DNA from: CAIMUS01 sp046347625
GTDB taxonomy: Bacteria; Pseudomonadota; Gammaproteobacteria; Competibacterales; Competibacteraceae
Direction: 5' to 3'
Length of the DNA stretch: 64,000 nt
Assembly: GCA_046347625.1 (NCBI GenBank)
Contig: JAXMFU010000002.1
Coordinates: forward strand, 992,001 to 1,056,000
In this document: one piece after another, positions 26,199 to 34,611 of the stretch
Numbering within the stretch: the stretch's first letter is position 1
Layout: each line of letters opens with the position of its first letter
Translations under genes and position numbers: made by a program
Notes under the pieces: generated by a model
Databases searched by the model: none
What the model saw: the letters and a program-made list of their open reading frames with translations, nothing else
What the model was told of the DNA's origin: nothing

Positions 26199-27065
26199 AT
26201 GACTCCAGCCGCATATTGTCAGAGTAAAGTTGCCTTACCCGGCTCCAGCCTGTACTACAGCCTGTGGTCCCTGCCCACCGGACAACGTCAGGCGCTCACC
26301 GCTCTGTATGCCTTGCAACGAGAGCTGGCTGAACTCAGCGTGGAGTGCCAGAATCCTGCGGTCGCTCAGCGGAAATTGCAATGGTGGCGGGAGGAAATAC
26401 CGCGCTTGTTCATGAGGCGGGCGCGCCATCCGGTTACGCAGGCGCTGGCGGCGTCACTGGAACGGTTTACCGTGCCTGCGGAGGATTTGCAGACGCTGTT
26501 GGACGGTGTGGCCATGGATCTGGACTACGACCGCTATCCCAGTTTCCAGGAACTCAGTCTATATTGCCAGCGCATGGGCGGCAGCACCGGCGTGCTGGCA
26601 GCGGAAATCCTGGGCTATCGGGATCCCCGTACCCGCCGGTTTGCCCATACGCTGGGGCTGGCTCAGCAATTGCTGCGATTATTACGTAATATCCTGCCGG
26701 CGGCTCGGCGGGGACGGTACTACCTTCCCGAGGATGAGTTAAGGCGTTTTGGCATCGACCCTGAGGCATTGCTGAAGACTCGGACCACGCCGGCACTCAA
26801 GGAAATGTTCCAATTCCAGACCGCCCGTATCCGGGATTACCAATCCCAGGCGCTGCGCTTATTGCCCGAGCAGGACCGCTATGCCCAACGCAGCACTCTG
26901 ATACAGGCGGAATTGAGCGCGCAGTTACTGGTTGCCATCGAGGCCGATGGTTATCGGCTGTTGGAGCATCATCTGAGTCTGACACCGCTGCGCAAATTTT
27001 GGATCGCCTGGCGTATGCTCCGTCGCGAGCGCCGCCGGCAACGCCACTATCAGCCGGCAACTTAA
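26199..27065 (+). CDS. Squalene/phytoene synthase-like protein lacking both Asp motifs
   Basis: 288 residues. The overall fold is recognisable: AAYCQSKVALPGSSLYYSLW at the start, then YCQRMGGSTGVLAAEILGY and ARRGRYYLPEDELRRFG. In active enzymes the first Asp-rich motif (DxxxD) follows LYAFCRE; here the segment reads LYALQRELAELSVEC. The second (DxxxD in NILRDVGEDARRGR) reads RNILPAARRGR. Both Mg-diphosphate sites are therefore lost, so prenyl transfer is unlikely. The eukaryotic homologue NDUFAF6 is a comparable non-catalytic relative. No hopanoid or carotenoid genes are adjacent. Confidence 0.8.
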   Translation: MTPAAYCQSKVALPGSSLYYSLWSLPTGQRQALTALYALQRELAELSVECQNPAVAQRKLQWWREEIPRLFMRRARHPVTQALAASLERFTVPAEDLQTLLDGVAMDLDYDRYPSFQELSLYCQRMGGSTGVLAAEILGYRDPRTRRFAHTLGLAQQLLRLLRNILPAARRGRYYLPEDELRRFGIDPEALLKTRTTPALKEMFQFQTARIRDYQSQALRLLPEQDRYAQRSTLIQAELSAQLLVAIEADGYRLLEHHLSLTPLRKFWIAWRMLRRERRRQRHYQPAT

Positions 27066-27122
27066 GCTACAATGTCTTGAGAAAATTCGGCAAGCGGCTT
27101 AGCCGGCCAGGAGGATAAATCG

Positions 27123-27866
27123 ATGCGTGATTACAACCCTGCTCCTGATCTTCTGCGCGACCGGGTCATCCTGGTGACCGGCGCAGGCGATGGCATCGGC
27201 CGTGCCGTCGCGCGCCACTGTGCCGCGCATGGCGCTACCGTGGTCTTACTGGGGCGCACGCTGCGCAAACTGGAAGAAGTCTATGATGAAATAGAAAAGG
27301 CCGGGTATCCTCAGCCGGCCATTTATCCGATGAATCTGGAAGGCGCTTCTCCCAAGGATTACAGCGACCTGGCCCAGACCCTGGAAACCGAGTTCGGCCG
27401 TCTGGATGGCTTGGTGCATAATGCCGCCAGACTGGGTACGCTGACGCCGCTTATCCATTACGATATCGAACTCTGGTACCGGGTATTGCAACTCAACTTG
27501 AACGCGCCTTTCCTGCTGACTCAGGCGGTACTGGCGTTGCTGATGCGCTCCTCCGATGCCTCCATCGTCTTTACCATGGACGCCGTCGGCGAGGAAGGCC
27601 GGGCTTACTGGGGCGCTTATGGGGTTTCCAAGGGCGGTGTGCAGACCCTGATGAAAATACTGGCCAATGAGCTGGAGGCCAATACCTCGGTCCGGGTGAA
27701 CAGCATCGATCCCGGCAAGGTCCGCACGCAGTTGCGTTTGCAAGCCTACCCATCGGCCAACCCCGAAGAATGGGCCGAGCCCGAGGCGATCGTGGGGACT
27801 TATTTGTATCTGCTAGGGACTGACAGCAAAGGGATTACCGGCCAAACCTTTAAGGCACAGGAGTAA
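27123..27866 (+). CDS. yciK: YciK-type short-chain dehydrogenase/reductase
   Basis: 247 residues, classical SDR. NAD(P) loop TGAGDGIG at 19-26, LVHNAA near 98, and the catalytic pair Tyr167 and Lys171 in YGVSK, with Asp rather than the usual Ser at the upstream position (FTMDAVGEEG). The substrate of YciK is not known. The start is set by AGGAGGAT 6 bases before ATG. Its stop codon begins a long heptanucleotide array. Confidence 0.85.
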   Translation: MRDYNPAPDLLRDRVILVTGAGDGIGRAVARHCAAHGATVVLLGRTLRKLEEVYDEIEKAGYPQPAIYPMNLEGASPKDYSDLAQTLETEFGRLDGLVHNAARLGTLTPLIHYDIELWYRVLQLNLNAPFLLTQAVLALLMRSSDASIVFTMDAVGEEGRAYWGAYGVSKGGVQTLMKILANELEANTSVRVNSIDPGKVRTQLRLQAYPSANPEEWAEPEAIVGTYLYLLGTDSKGITGQTFKAQE

Positions 27867-28060
27867 AGGTGAAAGGTGAAAGGTGAAAGGTGAAAGGTGA
27901 AAGGAAAAGCCTTAAGCAGCCAGTTTAGCCTTTAGCCTTTAGCCTTTAGCCTTTAGCCTTTAACCTTTAACCTTTAACCTTTAACCTTTAACCTTTAACC
28001 TTTAACCTTTAACCTTTAACCTTTAACCTTTAACCTTTAACCTTTAACCTTTAACCTTAA
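27866..28060. repeat. Heptanucleotide arrays GGTGAAA, TTTAGCC, TTTAACC
   Basis: Five GGTGAAA units start at the yciK stop codon. After a short unique stretch come five TTTAGCC and about fourteen TTTAACC units, ending about 9 bases before the sulfotransferase ATG. All units are 7 bases long; TTTAGCC is the complement of the GGCTAAA unit at 7059-7105. Confidence 0.95.
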
Positions 28061-28068
28061 TTATAACC

Positions 28069-29031
28069 ATGCAACCAGAAATTATTCCTTCGATGTCTAC
28101 TGCTTCGATTTGGGGGTCACACATTAAACGCGGAGTGTATCTTGTCGGTGCACCACGCTGTGGCACGACAGCTTTCAGCAAGGTACTGGCCAGAAATCCG
28201 CAGATCTGCTTTTCCAAACCCAAAGAAAATCATTTCTTTATTAGGGCCGCCCCGACGCTCTCTGCGGAGGAAATGAGACATATCTATCTGCAGCGGTATT
28301 TTCCCGGCCTCAATGAAAACCACCGGGCGATTGCCGAAGGTTCGGTAAGCTATCTTTACTCGCCGGAGGCGATTAAAAGAATTATCGAACTCGATCCCAA
28401 CGGCCGCTTTATCGTCATGGTACGCAATCCGATCGATATGATCTATTCGTATCACGCCCGGCTGTTATTCACTATGGATGAGGACGTAGCCGATTTCGAG
28501 ACCGCCTGGAATCTTCAGGAAGCCAGGAGCTATGGCAATTCTATTCCCAAACGCTGCCGCGACCCGCGACTGCTGCAATATGCTGGAGTAGGTCGCCTGG
28601 GTGAGCATGTGGAAACTCTATTCAAAACCGCCGGCCGGGAGCGCTGTTTCGTGATCGTTTTCGACGATTTTATCAAAGAGCCGATGACAGTCTATAAGGC
28701 AGTACTGGAGTTTATCGATATCGACTATGACGGCCAGACAAAGATCGTTCAAAAAAACCAGAACAGAGGTTACAAGAGCCGTTTTCTACAGCAGTTCGTG
28801 ATGAATCCCCCTAAGTTCATCGTCAAATTTATGGAACAGCGGGAACACTTAGGACTGGACCAGTTCACCTATCTGCGCGCGATCCGTCGGCGACTGAAAA
28901 AGATCAATAAAGTCGAAATCAAGCGTGAACCCCTGAGTGAATCCATGCGGCAAAAACTCCATGCGGCATTTGTCGACGATATCGGAAAGCTGGAAGGATT
29001 GCTCGAGCGCAGTTTCGAGCATTGGCGGTAA
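28069..29031 (+). CDS. Sulfotransferase family protein
   Basis: 320 residues, PAPS-dependent sulfotransferase of the heparan-sulfate type. The 5'-phosphosulfate loop GAPRCGTTAFSKVL is at 27-40, and the 3'-phosphate segment GRFIVMVRNPIDMIYSYH is at about 120-137 with the expected Arg and Ser/Tyr residues. The acceptor is unknown; bacterial relatives modify polysaccharides or small molecules. The start is at 28069 or 28093; neither has a clear RBS because the heptamer array lies immediately upstream. Confidence 0.85.
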   Translation: MQPEIIPSMSTASIWGSHIKRGVYLVGAPRCGTTAFSKVLARNPQICFSKPKENHFFIRAAPTLSAEEMRHIYLQRYFPGLNENHRAIAEGSVSYLYSPEAIKRIIELDPNGRFIVMVRNPIDMIYSYHARLLFTMDEDVADFETAWNLQEARSYGNSIPKRCRDPRLLQYAGVGRLGEHVETLFKTAGRERCFVIVFDDFIKEPMTVYKAVLEFIDIDYDGQTKIVQKNQNRGYKSRFLQQFVMNPPKFIVKFMEQREHLGLDQFTYLRAIRRRLKKINKVEIKREPLSESMRQKLHAAFVDDIGKLEGLLERSFEHWR

Positions 29032-29586
29032 CTGTCTTACCGAGAAATCTTCGTAGGTTGCCGTGAAAATCCTCCCGTAAGTCGGGTTACCGTGAAACTC
29101 TCCCTGTAGGTCGGGTTAGGCGCGCTTCCTGCCTCGCGTGGAGCTGGCAGCGACGTGGCGGGCGCGCCGTAACCCGACAGGGAGCCGAGTTTCATCGCCG
29201 GGGGTGCTTCTTGATGAAAAGCATGACCAGTTAAACGCGCCTGCCATCCAGGTAGCCGCTCGCGGCGAGATAACGGGCGCGTCGTAACCCGACAGGGAGC
29301 CGAGTTTCACCGCCGGGGGTGCATTTTTCTAAAAAGTATGATCGTTGGGTTAGGACGCGCCTTCTACCAAGTTTGCAAATAGCAGGAATATTACGAGCGT
29401 GTCGTAACCCAATATGAGATTTGCCAGCCGGTTGTAGGCCGGAATAAGCGTAGCGACAGCGGAGCGTTTCCGGCGTCTTTGGGCCAGGGTGGAGCAAGTA
29501 AATATAGATCGAGTCGGCCGTTGCCATGTCGGGTTACGCCGCGCCCGTTACCTTTCTACTGTTCGCAGCCTTGGTAGAAGGCGCGT
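29032..29586. other. Repeat-rich spacer between sulfotransferase and rluB
   Basis: No gene is visible. It holds at least three GTCGGGTTA/TAACCCGAC elements around CGCGCCGTAACCCGACAGGG and GGCGCGTCTAACCCGACCTA, and a GTAGGCCGGAATAAGCG / GCGTTTCCGGC piece near 29430-29475. The genes on both sides converge here. Confidence 0.65.
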
Positions 29587-29605
29587 CTAACCCGACCTAC
29601 GGTTA
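29055..29605. repeat. Cluster of GTCGGGTTA-type palindromic repeats
   Basis: Repeated strings GGTCGGGTTA, GTAACCCGACAGGGAGCCGA (29170 and 29285) and GAGTTTCA(T/C)CGCCGGGGGTGC (29207 and 29305) show several tandem or nested insertions of one family. It is related to 24981-25056 and 51845-51913. Confidence 0.6.
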
Positions 29606-30408
29606 CTAGGCCTATTCCGCTTGCCGGAGGATGATGGCCGCCGACGAGCGGTACTAGGGCCGGGAGTCGGTTCGGCCGTCATTCCCACCGCCCGCAACAA
29701 CATCGCTATCTGGGCCTCGTCCAGTTCATCCCACTCGCCTGGAGGCAGACCACGACGCAGGCTGACCGGGCCATAGCGCACCCGCAGCAGACGACTGACC
29801 GCCACGCCTTGCGCTTCCCACAAGCGCCGGACTTCGCGGCTGCGACCCTCGCGCAGGATCACGTGATACCAGTGGTTGGCCCCGCTGCCGCCGGCATCCA
29901 CTATGGTTTCGAAGTGCGCCGGCCCGTCTTCCAACTCGATCCCTTCGTGCAAGCGTTGCAATACCGCAGAGCTGACTTCGCCCAGCACTCGCACAGCATA
30001 CTCCCGCTCTATCTGCGAGGAAGGATGCATTAAGCGGTTCGCCAGTTCACCATCATTGGTCAGTAGCAACAGACCCTGCGTCGTGATATCCAAGCGGCCT
30101 ACGGCAATCCAGCGCCCTTCCTTGAGCGGCGGCAGTTTTTGAAACACCGTCGGCCGGCCTTCCGGATCGTGGCGGCTGGTCACTTCTCCGACCGGTTTGT
30201 AATAGGCCAGCACCCGTCGCTTCCAGGGGCGCCGGGATGGAGTCACCGTTTTGCCATCCAGTTGGATCTTTTCGGTGCCATCGACCTGAGCGCCCAACTG
30301 AGCCGGCACTCCGTCGATCGTAAGCCGCTGCTCGCGAATCCAGGTTTCGATTTGACGGCGGGAACCCAGACCGAGGTTGGCCAGGAATTTTTGCAAACGT
30401 TCGCTCAT
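29587..30408 (-). CDS. rluB: 23S rRNA pseudouridine synthase RluB
   Basis: Makes pseudouridine 2605 in 23S rRNA. 273 residues. An S4 domain (about 1-60, SERLQKFLANLGLGSRRQIE) is followed by the catalytic domain with Asp107 in GRLDITTQGLLLLTNDG. LREGRSREVRRLW follows, and a basic tail (RRRPSSSGKRNRPSNRR) is usual for RluB. The ATG overlaps the scpB stop by 4 bases. The scpA-scpB-rluB order is conserved in Gammaproteobacteria. Confidence 0.95.
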   Translation of the reverse strand: MSERLQKFLANLGLGSRRQIETWIREQRLTIDGVPAQLGAQVDGTEKIQLDGKTVTPSRRPWKRRVLAYYKPVGEVTSRHDPEGRPTVFQKLPPLKEGRWIAVGRLDITTQGLLLLTNDGELANRLMHPSSQIEREYAVRVLGEVSSAVLQRLHEGIELEDGPAHFETIVDAGGSGANHWYHVILREGRSREVRRLWEAQGVAVSRLLRVRYGPVSLRRGLPPGEWDELDEAQIAMLLRAVGMTAEPTPGPSTARRRPSSSGKRNRPSNRRSG

Positions 30409-31004
30409 GATTCTTGCTCGGAGAAAGCCTCGGTAGGAGGTTCGGCGCCGGCCTGACGCTGCTCCAGCGCCGCGCCGATCAGATCCAGATCGCGGATGGC
30501 GGCCAGGGGAGGCAGCTCCGCCAGATTCTTCAAATTGAAATAATCCAGGAATTCCCGCGTCGTGCCGAATAGAGCCGGTCGTCCGGGTACCTCCCGATGC
30601 CCCAGGACTTTGATCCAGCCTCGTTCCAGCAGCGTTTTGATGGTGCTGCTGCTCACACTGACCCCCCGCACCTCCTCGATTTCGCCGCGGGTGATCGGCT
30701 GGCGGTAGGCGATCAGCGCCAGGGTTTCCAGCAAAGCCCGCGAATAGCGGGCGGCGCGTTCCTCCCAAAGTCGAGATACCCAGGGCGCGAAGGATTGCGG
30801 CACCTGTACTCGAAAACCGCCGGCCACTTCGACCAGTTCCACGCCACGGTCCTGATAATCCCCGGCCAGTTCCAGCAAAGCGGCACGAATAGCCTCCCTT
30901 GACGGGCGCTGGTCCTCGTCGAATAGGGCGGCCAGCCGGTCGATGGATACCGGCTCGGCGGCGGCCAGCAGGGCGGCTTCCAGAATCACTTTCAGCGGGG
31001 GCAT
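30405..31004 (-). CDS. scpB: Segregation and condensation protein B
   Basis: Kleisin-associated winged-helix dimer of the SMC-ScpAB condensin. 199 residues from the ATG at 31004; an ATG at 31028 overlapping scpA would add 8. Two winged helices, with the family phrase LALIAYRQPITRGEIEEVRGV and GRPALFGTTREFLDYF. It begins 4 bases after the scpA stop and overlaps rluB by 4 bases, so the three are one operon. Confidence 0.94.
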   Translation of the reverse strand: MPPLKVILEAALLAAAEPVSIDRLAALFDEDQRPSREAIRAALLELAGDYQDRGVELVEVAGGFRVQVPQSFAPWVSRLWEERAARYSRALLETLALIAYRQPITRGEIEEVRGVSVSSSTIKTLLERGWIKVLGHREVPGRPALFGTTREFLDYFNLKNLAELPPLAAIRDLDLIGAALEQRQAGAEPPTEAFSEQES

Positions 31005-31008
31005 CGGT

Positions 31009-31794
31009 TTAGCTTCGTAACCTGACATGGATCGGCGCAAACGGTTCCGCCTGTACCAGTTCCAACAGGGATTCACGGATGAGCTCCAACAGCGCCAGCA
31101 AAGTGACTACCGCCCCCGGTCGCCCTTCTTCCGGAGTGAACAAGGCACTGAAAGGCGTAAAGCGCACGGCATCCATCCGCTCCAGAATCCGGCTCATGCG
31201 GTCGCGCACCGAGAGCGGTTCCCGATTGATGCGGTGATGGCTGTAGAGTTCGGCCCGGTGCAGCACTTCCCGCAGCGCCGCCAGGAGATCGGTCAGGCTG
31301 ACCGGTGGCGGCGTCCGGCGGATTTCCCGGTGCAGCAGTTCCGCCGAGGCGGTGAACACATCCCGTTCCAGCCGGGGCAGCGTATCGAGTTTTTCCGCCG
31401 CCTGTTTAAAACGTTCGTATTCCTGCAAGCGCCGCACCAGTTGGGCGCGCGGGTCGTCTTCCTGGACCTCGCTTGTCGTCGGACGCGGCAACAACAGCCG
31501 TGATTTGATCTCCGCCAGCATGGCCGCCATGACCAGATATTCCGCCGCCAACTCCAGCCGCAGTTCCTGCATCAGGGCTAGGTAATCCATGTACTGACGG
31601 GTAATGTCGGCAATGGGGATATTGAGAATATCCAGATTCTGCCGTTTGATCAGGTACAGCAACAGATCCAGCGGCCCCTCGAAGGTCTCCAGAAAGACTT
31701 CCAGGGCGTCCGGAGGAATATAGAGGTCCTGGGGTAGTTCCGGATAGGGTTGGCCGTTGACGCGGGGCAGGACATTACTTTCGGTAGCACTCAT
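31009..31794 (-). CDS. scpA: Segregation and condensation protein A
   Basis: Kleisin subunit bridging the SMC heads. 261 residues. The N-terminal segment ETFEGPLDLLLYLIKRQNLDILNIPIADIT is diagnostic, followed by EYLVMAAMLAEIKSRLLLP, with a C-terminal winged helix for the second SMC contact. First gene of scpA-scpB-rluB. trpS, which often precedes it, is separated here by a SDR gene and a MITE. Confidence 0.95.
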   Translation of the reverse strand: MSATESNVLPRVNGQPYPELPQDLYIPPDALEVFLETFEGPLDLLLYLIKRQNLDILNIPIADITRQYMDYLALMQELRLELAAEYLVMAAMLAEIKSRLLLPRPTTSEVQEDDPRAQLVRRLQEYERFKQAAEKLDTLPRLERDVFTASAELLHREIRRTPPPVSLTDLLAALREVLHRAELYSHHRINREPLSVRDRMSRILERMDAVRFTPFSALFTPEEGRPGAVVTLLALLELIRESLLELVQAEPFAPIHVRLRS

Positions 31795-31869
31795 AGATCG
31801 ACATCATACCCTAACAAATCTACCCGGGTTTAACTTTAAAACCATTAGAATCAATCAGTCATAACAACC

Positions 31870-32040
31870 ACATATAAAGGTTGTCGGATTTATCCTTGAA
31901 CTTGAATATATTGTTGCGTTGGAGTTTCCGGCGCTCTGAAATGTAGACTATGAACAACTGCGCAAAGCGGAAGCCGAGATGGCTATCCAAAATCCGGATT
32001 TTATCAAGGATTTGCTTGACCAATATATCGTTGGATAAAT
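31870..32040 (+). pseudogene. Possible gene remnant upstream of the SDR gene
   Basis: Two short open stretches in different frames read LELEYIVALEFPAL and YEQLRKAEAEMAIQNPDFIKD then LLDQYIVG before TAA. Neither has a start codon in frame. Together they look like a decayed small helical protein, perhaps antitoxin-like, with a frameshift. No homologue recognised. Confidence 0.25.
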
Positions 32041-32058
32041 TAGCCGGCTAAGTTAAAG

Positions 32059-32964
32059 ATGAAGAAATTGCAGTATAAGCTGATGGCCCTGTCCACGTTA
32101 TGGCGAGGCTTTCTTGCCCGGCTATCGCCCCGGCCGCGCCGGACTCCACCGAAGGACACTTCGCCACACATTATCTTGTTGACCGGTGCAGCGGGCCGGG
32201 TAGCCACCCTGATCCGTCCGCTGTTGGCGCAAACCTATCCCTTAATGCGTCTCTCCGATTGCCGACCGGTTACCGATCTGGCGGTAAACGAGGAATTCCA
32301 ACGGGCCGACTTGACCGACCCGCACGCTGTGCAACGAGCGGTAGCCGGCGTCAAGGGCATTGTCCACCTCGGTGCATTGGCCGACGAATCCGAATTCGAT
32401 CGCCTGTTTGCCGTCAACATGGCCGGCACCGTGAACCTTTTCGAGGCGGCGCGCCGGCATGGAGTATCACGCATTGTTTTCGCCAGCACCCTGCACGTCT
32501 TGGGTTTCTACGAGAGGGATAAGCCGCTCTCGCCGGACAGCCCACCCCGTCCCGACAGCCGGTACGCGATAAGCAAATTGTTCGGCGAAAATCTGGGTCG
32601 GCTCTATGCCGATAAATACGGTCTTCGTGTCTGTTGCCTGCGCATCGGCCATGCCATGGCGACTCGCGACAGAGCCGTACCCGGTATCTGGATCGGTCCC
32701 TTGGACTTGGTGGCGTTGATTCGGATTGGTCTGGAACACCCGGAATTACACTACGAAATTTTTCATGCCGTTGCCGAATACACGGGCATCGATCTGGGTC
32801 AGGATCGGGCGAGAGATGTTTACGGTTGGATTTGCCGTGAACCGGGCGGTGATTACGCTACGGCGCAGGCGGGAATTACACGATGGTTTCCCGATGATCC
32901 TATCGCGCAACGTGTACGTGGAGGGGAGTTTGCCAGTTCCACCTGGGAATCGATGCGGGGCTGA
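32059..32964 (+). CDS. NAD-dependent epimerase/dehydratase, uronate dehydrogenase-like
   Basis: 301 residues, extended SDR with an extra ~35-residue basic N-terminus. NAD loop TGAAGRV at 42-48; DLTDPHAVQRAV and GIVHLGA in the cofactor pocket; catalytic Ser143 (FASTLHVLGFYE), Tyr169 and Lys173 (YAISK). The middle closely follows uronate dehydrogenases (GVSRIVFASTLHVLGFY, RPDSRYAISKLFGE), which oxidise glucuronate or galacturonate to lactones. No uronate pathway genes are nearby, so the substrate is an inference. It interrupts the usual trpS-scpA order. Confidence 0.8.
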   Translation: MKKLQYKLMALSTLWRGFLARLSPRPRRTPPKDTSPHIILLTGAAGRVATLIRPLLAQTYPLMRLSDCRPVTDLAVNEEFQRADLTDPHAVQRAVAGVKGIVHLGALADESEFDRLFAVNMAGTVNLFEAARRHGVSRIVFASTLHVLGFYERDKPLSPDSPPRPDSRYAISKLFGENLGRLYADKYGLRVCCLRIGHAMATRDRAVPGIWIGPLDLVALIRIGLEHPELHYEIFHAVAEYTGIDLGQDRARDVYGWICREPGGDYATAQAGITRWFPDDPIAQRVRGGEFASSTWESMRG

Positions 32965-33577
32965 ATGGGAAAAGGATATACCGGGGTAAAATACTTCCAA
33001 AAAATAACTTAGTCAGGTAGATGCTTTTTATAATCATCCGGGATCGCTTGGATGGATCGGAGTTACGAAATGTAATCCAGGCTTCTCCGGCTGGCCGAAA
33101 TGATGATCATGGCTGTGGGAATGATATGAAGATACCAGACTTCTTGAAACCGGCAATAGCATGGGCCTGCTCTTATTGGACTAATGGGCCATGGTCATCA
33201 TTTCGGTTGGTAAGCACCAGGATTATGCTTCGCCGGATCCATTCCATCCAGGCGGTAGTGTTCCAGAAGTGTTGTTGTGACAGATCGGAGGCGTTCAGAT
33301 CAATCCTCTTCTCCATACCATTAACCAGGATTTACGCAAACTGTCATTCCCGCGTAAGCGGGAATCCAGACGCTTGCCCTCCATGGCGGCTGGATTCCGG
33401 CGTCCCAGCCGGAATGACAGTGGTGAGTTGCTTAGCTAAAGGGTATTTTCGTAAGTCCTGTCAACAACACTTTCGGAACACTACCCATCCAGGCTATATA
33501 CTGATGGGTCATGCTGGATAGGCTGTTGAGCACGTTCTGTGCCCAACCTACGCAATTGGCTATAGAATTAACCGGCC
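32965..33577. other. Spacer containing MITE copy 2
   Basis: No gene is visible. It holds the second MITE copy (33254-33485) and a GAGCACGTTCTGTGCCCAACCTAC hairpin remnant at about 33527-33552, next to the trpS end. The DNA before the MITE (33021-33250) is not recognised. Confidence 0.6.
33254..33485. mobile_element. 232 bp MITE, copy 2, with 9 bp target duplication
   Basis: Identical to 11371-11602. Flanked by CATCCAGGC at 33245-33253 and again at 33486-33494, a clean 9 bp direct repeat that fixes the element ends as GGTAGTGTTCC and GGAACACTACC. Non-coding, so it must be moved by a transposase encoded elsewhere. Confidence 0.93.
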
Positions 33578-34591
33578 TTAACCGCCGATGGGTCGAATTC
33601 CCACCGCCCGGCGAATCCGCTCCAGAAACGGCACGCTGTACTCGCGCGCCTTGGCGGCACCTTCTTTCAGTACCTGTTGGATATGATCGGGCGCTCGCAG
33701 CAAGGCTTCGTAGCGTTCGCGCGGCCCTGCCAGATGATCGTTCAGGTACTCGAACAGAGTCTGTTTCATCTCGCCCCAGCCGATACCTTCGGCATAGCGC
33801 TTGCGCATGGCGATGATCTCATGCGCGTTGGCGAACGCCTGGTAGATCGCGAACAGGGTACAGCTATTGGGGTCCTTGGGTTCACCGGGGGGCTGAGAAT
33901 TAGTCTTGATTTTCAGGATCAACTTACGCAACGGGTCCGGTGGGGTAAACAGCGGAATGGTGTTATTGTAACTCTTGCTCATTTTACGACCGTCCAGACC
34001 CAATAGGACCGCCGCGGTTTCATCGACCACCGCTTCCGGCAGCACGAAATGCTCGCCGTAATGGTAATTGAAGCGTGCCGCGATATCGCGGGTCATCTCC
34101 AGATGCTGAATCTGATCCTTGCCGACCGGGACCTTGTTGGCGTTGAACATCAGAATATCCGCCGCCATCAGGATGGGATAACAGAACAATCCCATGGTAA
34201 TACCCTTGTCGGGATCGGCTTCCTGGGCATTCAGATTCTCGTCTACGGCGGCTTTATAGGCATGTGCCCGATTCATCAGTCCCTTGGCGGTCATACAGGT
34301 CAGAATCCAGGTCAGTTCCGTAATCTCGGGAATATCCGATTGCCGGTAAAAAATCGATTGCTCGGTATCCAGACCGGCTGCCAGCCAGGTGGCGGCGACC
34401 TCCAGAGTGGAGCGCTGTACCCGCTCCGGGTCCTGGCATTTCACCAGGGAATGGAAATCGGCCAGAAAATAATAAGTCTTGACATCGTCGCGACGGCTGG
34501 CGGTTATCGCCGGCAGAATCGCCCCCACGTAATTGCCCAGATGGGGTGTACCGGTGGTGGTAATGCCTGTCAGGATGGTCTCTCTTTGCAT
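33578..34591 (-). CDS. trpS: Tryptophanyl-tRNA synthetase
   Basis: Charges tRNA-Trp. 337 residues, class I. The HIGH-like motif is TGTPHLGNYVGAI near the N-terminus and the KMSKS loop is GRKMSKSYNN. DQIQHLEMTRDIAARFN and the Trp-site helix around MTAKGLMNRAHAYK are present. The ATG at 34591 is used because an upstream in-frame start would overlap the preceding M50 protease gene. It follows that gene after 20 bases. Confidence 0.96.
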   Translation of the reverse strand: MQRETILTGITTTGTPHLGNYVGAILPAITASRRDDVKTYYFLADFHSLVKCQDPERVQRSTLEVAATWLAAGLDTEQSIFYRQSDIPEITELTWILTCMTAKGLMNRAHAYKAAVDENLNAQEADPDKGITMGLFCYPILMAADILMFNANKVPVGKDQIQHLEMTRDIAARFNYHYGEHFVLPEAVVDETAAVLLGLDGRKMSKSYNNTIPLFTPPDPLRKLILKIKTNSQPPGEPKDPNSCTLFAIYQAFANAHEIIAMRKRYAEGIGWGEMKQTLFEYLNDHLAGPRERYEALLRAPDHIQQVLKEGAAKAREYSVPFLERIRRAVGIRPIGG

Positions 34592-34611
34592 GGCCCTAAC
34601 ACATTTTCTAA

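Noticed and set aside
33021..33521. Open frame of 166 codons across the MITE at 33254
   Set aside because: Most of it is non-coding MITE sequence, also present inside another gene at 11371; not a protein gene.
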